The notes beneath the pieces are model-generated. The model was given only the letters and a program-made list of their open reading frames with translations, searched no databases and was not told the DNA's origin. From contig MU385719.1 in NCBI GenBank assembly GCA_022497155.1, forward strand, positions 496,001 through 560,000: a stretch of 64,000 nucleotides of DNA, written 5' to 3'. This document shows, in pieces, positions 58,934 through 64,000 of the stretch. The stretch comes from Whalleya microplaca (lineage: Eukaryota > Ascomycota > Sordariomycetes > Xylariales > Xylariaceae). A program made the position numbers and the translations under genes. Within the stretch, counting starts at the first letter, position 1; each line of letters opens with the position of its first letter.

Positions 58934-60137
58934 TCATCCAGCTCCGGCCTCATTCAGGGGACCCCCTTCCCCTGAATTGTCTGTCTGTTCTTGAGTGCCG
59001 TATATTTTTTCGTATACCTGTGAACCTCTGCCTATCCTGTCGTTTGCCGCCTGAGCCTGCTGGAGCTCGAGTTTCAGGGCATCTAACCGCGACTGGAGCT
59101 GGCTTGCGAGTTCGGGCTTGACCTCCTTGATAGTGGTCTCAAGGCCGGCTATAAGCGGCGTGACGAAGGCGATGAATATGTTGGGTTGGATGAGGTAGTT
59201 TCTATTTGCTTCGTCCTCGAACGACTCCTCGGGATATAACTCGGTCAGCTTCTTCCCCTCGGGCCAGAGCATCACGACATCGCGGGCGTACTGGTTCATC
59301 CGATCGACGACGTTCTCATCAACCTCGTATCTCGAGACCAAGCCTGCGGCGAGGTGTAGCGGCGCTAGCAGGACCATCGGGTCCCGATACAACGGGAACT
59401 CTCCCTTTATTGGGGGTTCGCCTTTCGGTCGCTTGGGCTGGTGCCCCTCCTCCTGGAGCAGATCGAGGACCAGCTCGGCGCGGCGCAGAGCCTTCCGGGT
59501 CTTGGTCTCGTCCCACTCGCTGTCGATGGCGGCCATCTGGAGCCAGTGCATGACCTCGTTGACCTTCTCGCTGCTGTCGAGCCTCAGGTTGGTGCGCTCG
59601 ACGGCGACAGCGCAGTCGATGATGAGGGAGATGCGGCCCTTCTCGCCCACGCGGCGGATCATCGAGGTCCAGAACTTAAAACGGAGCTTGCGGCCGGCGT
59701 ACGCGAGGCCCTCGAGCAGCGGCCGCAGGTTGGCGAAGTCGGCGGGCGTCTCGAACTGGCGGATGGCCGACAGGGCGGACTGCTGGGTCGGGGGTAAAGA
59801 GAAGCGGTCCTCGTGGCGGAACTTCAGGATCTCGCCGTCGATCTCGATGATTATGGGGTCGGACTGCAGCTTCTTCTCCCACTTGGGCGAGTAGATCCTC
59901 TTGCGCTGGATGTATGGTAGGTAGGCGGGCAGGATGATCTTGTGGCGGATGGTGGAGAGGAGCTCGTCGAGTTCGGGCGAGGAGGTCGGCGTGAAGTGTG
60001 AGATTCTCGCTATAGTGGTCAAGCGATCAGTAGGGCTGCCACGCAACGGCTGTACGGTATACGAGGCATAACACACCATTCCGTTGGACTGTGGATGTGA
60101 AAGTTCGGCGCTGGCCAGCTATCCTCGTCGTGGCCAT
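58934..60137 (-). CDS. Mitochondrial-targeted protein of unknown function, 378 aa
   Basis: Exons 60077-60137 and 58934-60009 (minus) give 378 residues. The single long frame would start at 60079, but that start lacks a sensible N terminus. A 61-nt upstream exon begins MATTRIAGQRRTFTSTVQRN. It joins through a GTGTGT donor and TAG acceptor (intron 60010-60076, with the branch-like sequence TACTGATC) to ARISHFTPTSSPELDE. The phase is exact, and the new N terminus is a typical Arg/Thr-rich mitochondrial presequence without acidic residues. The body is helical and charged (IRHKIILPAYLPYIQRKRI, then FKFWTSMIRRVGEKGRI) with an acidic and Gln-rich C-terminal coiled coil. I do not recognise a named family. 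Its divergent neighbour is mitochondrial ribosomal protein bL19m, which hints at a role in mitochondrial gene expression, but this is inference. Confidence 0.8.
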
Positions 60138-60492
60138 CTCTACTAATGCGCCATTGCCCGCGCAAAGGGCGCCCAGCACCGATCTCCTCGACATAATCCC
60201 GACTCTCTTCTTGAGGTCAACGGAATTTCAGCTATCGCACAAGTTGTCGCTCCGTGTGATGGATCAATTCGGGGCATCATCCATACTATCGCAGTAATGC
60301 ACCGACGACATTACAGAATATTTTCTAAAGTGGGATAAATGTACATGCCTAAAAGCCCTTATGCAGCAAAGGTATTTAATGTAGCAAAGACAGTTAATGT
60401 AACAAAGCAGACGCCAAGACCCAAACCCCAAGACCCAAGACCCGCATTAAAGATCCTCCACCCCAAATCTCGTCCGGAACACCTAAACGCCG
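60138..60492. promoter_or_regulatory. Bidirectional promoter region of two mitochondrial genes
   Basis: The 355 bases lie between the start codons of the unknown mitochondrial protein (minus) and bL19m (plus). Both must be transcribed from this region. No defined site was recognised. Confidence 0.6.
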
Positions 60493-61414
60493 ATGGCCCT
60501 CGCACGTTCTTCAACATTGTAAGCTTCAACCCCCCTCGACAAGCTCCTTTCGATTGCGCAAGGAGCCGCACCTGGACACCATGATACCCCAATCGGCACG
60601 GCGGCCACTGAGCAGCTGGAAGGCTGTCCTCAGACGGACTTGCCAGCACCGGCAGCATCAACAATTCCTCCTATCGCGGACAATGGCTACCGAGACCACC
60701 AGCACACCCGGATCAGCGTTGGGCGCAGAGCCGCCTCTACCACCACCCACCGCGATCCCGCCGGAACCCAAGAAACTCAAATTCCGTACGTCATCTTTCT
60801 AATTGCAGTATTCCCTAACCCCTACATACGTCTCGGACTAACACCCCTCTCTCTTCCTCACAGACGCCATAAAATCCCGAGTCCCGAGCAAACCAATCCG
60901 CACCGCCTTCGCCGTGTACCCCCGCCTGCCCTCAGCGCGCGCGACGAACCCGACGCCCCTCCAAGGCTTCCACGCGCAGCAGATCCGACGCCTGGACCGG
61001 ACGGGGGCGCGCACGACGCTCTTCTCGAAGAAGAACCCGGACGCGGCGAAGCCGGGCGACGTGCTGCAGGTGACGCCGCGGCGCGGCGAGCCGTTCGCCG
61101 GCGTGTGCCTGTCGATCCGCCGCGCCGGCGTCGACACCGCCATCCTCCTGCGCAACCAGATGACCAAGGTCGGCGTCGAGATGTGGTTCAAGATCTACAG
61201 CCCCAACGTCCAGGGCATCGAGATCGTCTGGCGCCGCCCCAAGCGCGCCCGCCGCGCCAGGTTGACCTACATGCGCCAGCCCAAGCACGATATGGGCAAT
61301 GTGGATCATTTGGTCGATGCCTGGAGGCGTACCAGGAATGTCTTTAGCTCCAAGAGCAAGGGCGTCGCGAATCTGGGGAGGACGAGCAAGCATGCGAAGG
61401 GTGGCAGGCGGTAG
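60493..61414 (+). CDS. IMG1: Mitochondrial large-subunit ribosomal protein bL19m
   Basis: bL19m is a component of the mitochondrial ribosome large subunit (yeast Img1). Exons 60493-60518, 60616-60785 and 60864-61414 give 248 residues. The conserved bL19 core is NPDAAKPGDVLQVTPRRGEP followed by SIRRAGVDTAILLRNQMTKV, then GVEMWFKIYSPNVQGIEIVW and RRPKRARRARLTYMR. The N terminus (MALARSSTF, then WKAVLRRTCQHRQHQQFLL) reads as a mitochondrial presequence. The start is the least certain part. Exon 1 is only 26 nt, and the acceptor after CAG at 60615 was chosen over a GAG acceptor three bases upstream that keeps the same phase. An alternative start is the ATG at 60684, which would drop the presequence. 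The C terminus is Lys/Gly-rich. Confidence 0.88.
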
Positions 61415-62340
61415 GTGGGAGGCTCGTAGGCTGGTGCTGCGGCCGATGTATTTAGGAAGAAAGGGGGGCGGCAGCGAGGCTGATGACAAGGGATGTCAGG
61501 TCAGAGAGCCAGTTATACAGCCGTTCTACCGTGATAGGGGAGTGGTCAAGAGTGTAAAATTTATGCACACACACACACATATTTGGCCTGTATTATACAA
61601 AGACTACCCGCCACTGTTGAACCTATGCCTCAGCATGATGTCTATTTAAGCGTATCCAAATGTTTGTGTCCCAAGTATACATGAATTCATGAAGTCCTAA
61701 TGTATCCAGATCGCCTAACGCCTTCTAATGAGAAACGGGGCCTAACATTGATGTGTTAACCAAAGGTTTCAAGCAGTAAGTCATTGGTACAAGATTGAAT
61801 TCCCAGACGACCTAGGCTAGGCAAAACATCGAAGTTAGTACAAGAAGGAACCCCATTGAAAGAACCCAGAAGGGAGAAAAAGAAGAGACAAGAGATGCTC
61901 CCCCTCGGCAGATGAGTTCGTTCTAGGTCCTCTAAACGAGAGCGCCCTCTAAAAGAAAATAAAAGCAACCGCAAACTCCATTATATAGTAATATAAATGC
62001 CCCCCGGAAATCGCAACCATGCGCTCCCGAAATATGCCCCTCTAGTAGTGAGTGTTCCTACCCAAGCCTGAGCTACCATCTCTAGTCGTATGTATGATTT
62101 CTTTATCCAGTGGTTGTGCCCCGATGCCTTTGAAAAGGGGGCATGCAATCAAGACAATTATCCCGTACTTCCGAGATACCATTGGACGGCTGAACCTCGC
62201 CGCCACCATGGATTGTGGAACGCCGGAGGCGGTCCATACTGTTCATTCGTGGAACCACGCTTTATCACTGGTTCCGAGATCGTCCGCCTACAATCCGAAG
62301 TCAACTCCTCCTTCTCTGATTCCTCCGTGCTTCTCCACCA
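61415..62340. other. Convergent intergenic region
   Basis: About 0.9 kb between the 3' ends of bL19m and TRK1. It contains a short CA repeat near 61564-61579. An 84-codon plus frame at 62090-62344 ends at the TRK stop region and has no family match, so it is not annotated as a gene. Confidence 0.45.
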
Positions 62341-64000
62341 CTAGCGAGAGACAGCAGGCTGGGTATCAGCTCTTTTCCTGAACTGTTTGGGGATTGACTG
62401 TTCCGCAGTACCGTTATCGTCGCTCCCAGGATCAGTCATATGTTTTCTTAAGGTCTCCATCTTCCCAAACCCAAGCGATTGCTCCGACTTGGCCATCGAG
62501 GGGTGCGTCTGATAGGTGGGACCGGGATGCAGGAGGCCGGTGAGCATGTGCCTTTTGTCTACGCTGCGGCTACGACCTCGAGCTTGGCTCGAGTGTCGGA
62601 TAGACTGGTCCCTAACAGACATGGCCGATTGGCGACGTTGAAGGCTTACTTCGGCATCCTCAGCCTCCTTCCGGTTGAGATGCTCGCTGGGTAGGAGCAC
62701 GGCCCGGTCGAGTCCGTAGGGCAGGCCACGGTGGCGTCCACGGATCTGCATGGCGATGATGACGAGTTTGCCAACGACGCTGAACTGCGAGGACAGCGAA
62801 GCGTTGACATTGGGATATCCCAAACTTAGTCCGACAGTGCCGTAAGCACTCACCACTTCAAACAGCACAGCAAACATGGAGAAGTCACCGGACATAAGCC
62901 GCTCCCCCTCCGTTATGGTGATGATGAAATAACCAATGAAGATATACCACAAATCGAAGGATAGCTGGCGGCGTAAATGGTGTCCCACGTACGACATGCC
63001 ACCCTGAGGTTCATCCATGTCATGATGGCTGTTGTATACTCCAAGAGACTTCTCTTCGTATACGTTCGTCCTACGAATCGAAATAGCGACAGGAAACACG
63101 GAAATATACATCATGATAAGATACGACGTCTGGACGGCTGGGTGAATGTTGGCTAGGTTAATACAAGAAAAGCCAGCGGTTCTGGTAGACACTGCCTGAA
63201 ACCACCCATCAAGGAAGCGGATATTCAGGGGAAGCTCAGCAATTGCTCCCGTGCCCAACTAGTCGGACATTAGCTACCATCCCATTCGAAAATCGTACTT
63301 GGGAAACTCACATCAAGAATAATGAACAATATAAGATCCAGACCATTGAGAGCGACGAGAATGAAGAAGAGCCACCAGGTAGCATTTGACGGGAATAAAA
63401 GCGTGAAACAACGTCTTGGATGATCCAGCAGGAACCTGAGTTCTTCCCACACGCCCGATCCCCGGGGCACAACCAATGATAACAGCCAGATCATGAAACG
63501 AAGCATTATCGGAAACCCCGTGTTTCCCAATATAACGAGGAATGACATGACCAGTAGGGGAAAGATTGCTGTGTTGAATGAGTTCATACTATCAGGCGTG
63601 AGGGTGAATCCGAGATCCATGAATGCTGAGTTAGCTGTGAAGAAACCCCACCACACTCTGCTCTGGCCAGCATCGTCTATGATTTTTCCATAGTAATCGT
63701 TATTATTGACGATCCAGGGCACGAGGGTGATGATACCGAATGCTGTGTAGCCCCAGAAATAGAGCAAGAGAACACCTGCGAGCGTCTTCAGGGACCGATA
63801 TTCAATACCGCCTAACTCATCTCTCTGCTCTTCAGATAAACCCAAGAATGCGGAATTTCGACCCAAAGTCGGCTGCCAGCTCAAGTATGGCGGGTCCTCT
63901 TCTTTGCTTTGAGTCAAGGCAGTCTTGAGTCGATGCAGGGGATTGCCCCGATGCAGTGTCGACGACCTAGTGGTATCAGTCTCATGAATCTCTTCCTCTT
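62341..64000 (-). CDS. TRK1: TRK-type potassium transporter, C-terminal part (runs off the right edge)
   Basis: TRK proteins import K+ across the fungal plasma membrane using repeated M1-P-M2 units. Here the minus-strand exons are 63312 to the window edge and 62341-63258; the upstream N-terminal part is missing because it lies beyond 64000. The visible units include the pore-loop segments FFTANSAFMDLGFTLTPDS and WFQAVSTRTAGFSCINLA, then VSAYGTVGLSLGYPN, each with a glycine at the selectivity position. Hydrophobic helices such as LLVMSFLVILGNTGFPIML separate them. The intron joins FIILD directly to LGTGAIAELPL in phase. The C-terminal cytosolic tail is long, Ser/Arg-rich (SMVRDQS, RGRSRSVDKRH) and likely disordered. 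The gene is a fragment only because of the window edge, with no sign of decay. Confidence 0.93.

Noticed and set aside
60079..60079. Start codon for the unknown mitochondrial gene at 60079
   Set aside because: It lies inside an intron with exact phase; the upstream exon gives a proper mitochondrial presequence instead.
1..64000. CRISPR arrays, bacterial operons, prophage or plasmid features
   Set aside because: Introns, fungal gene families and promoter layout show eukaryotic nuclear DNA; no regular spacer-repeat array was found.

Overview
This window is nuclear DNA from a filamentous ascomycete (Pezizomycotina), most likely a Sordariomycete. The genes carry short spliceosomal introns (mostly 50-150 bp) with GTRNGT donors and YAG acceptors. 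There are fungus-specific families (Zn2Cys6 regulator, large-subunit catalase, TRK potassium transporter, fungal PLC-like phosphodiesterase), and palindromes of the TACCTAGGTA/TAGGTACCTA type recur in intergenic DNA. No rRNA, convincing tRNA, CRISPR array or intact transposase was found. Exon models were built by joining reading frames at splice sites so that phase and family motifs are kept. None has been checked against transcripts.

Layout. 1-1444 is the 5' end of MOT1 (minus). 4990-8762 is SMC3 (plus). 10256-10960 is a gamma-glutamylcyclotransferase-fold protein. 11870-13471 is CDC37. 13472-21486 is a gene-poor, AT-rich block with a tiny zinc-ribbon ORF and a hydrolase-like relic. 21487-22608 is a secreted PLC-like phosphodiesterase and 23236-23889 a UPF0045/ECM15-like protein. 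24198-25852 (minus, CCDC47-like ER protein) and 26224-27885 (plus, haspin-type kinase) form a divergent pair. 29080-29633 is a small secreted cysteine-rich protein and 30522-33055 a seven-exon Zn2Cys6 regulator. 33056-40069 is a second gene-poor block with inverted and tandem repeats and a pseudogene scrap. 40070-42648 is a secreted catalase, 43232-44379 a SAM methyltransferase and 44778-45153 a small PLDNc membrane protein. 48165-49676 is PAF1, 50465-51267 RER1, 51984-52916 a mitochondrial enoyl-CoA hydratase, and 53730-56659 a RING/ZZ-like/SH3 protein. 57361-58680 is a mitochondrial cysteine synthase. A divergent mitochondrial pair follows: an unknown protein (58934-60137, minus) and ribosomal protein bL19m (60493-61414, plus). 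62341-64000 is the C-terminal part of a TRK transporter (minus).

The genes are mostly conserved housekeeping functions: chromatin and transcription (MOT1, PAF1, SMC3, haspin), chaperoning (CDC37), ER and Golgi sorting (RER1, CCDC47-like) and mitochondrial metabolism and translation. They alternate with two gene-poor blocks holding repeats and decayed coding sequence. There is no biosynthetic gene cluster. The least explained items are the AGGCTGGC inverted-repeat element at 33.1-33.9 kb, the hairpin and palindrome array in the CDC37 promoter, the RING/ZZ/SH3 architecture, and the mitochondrial protein of unknown function whose presequence exon is hidden by an intron.
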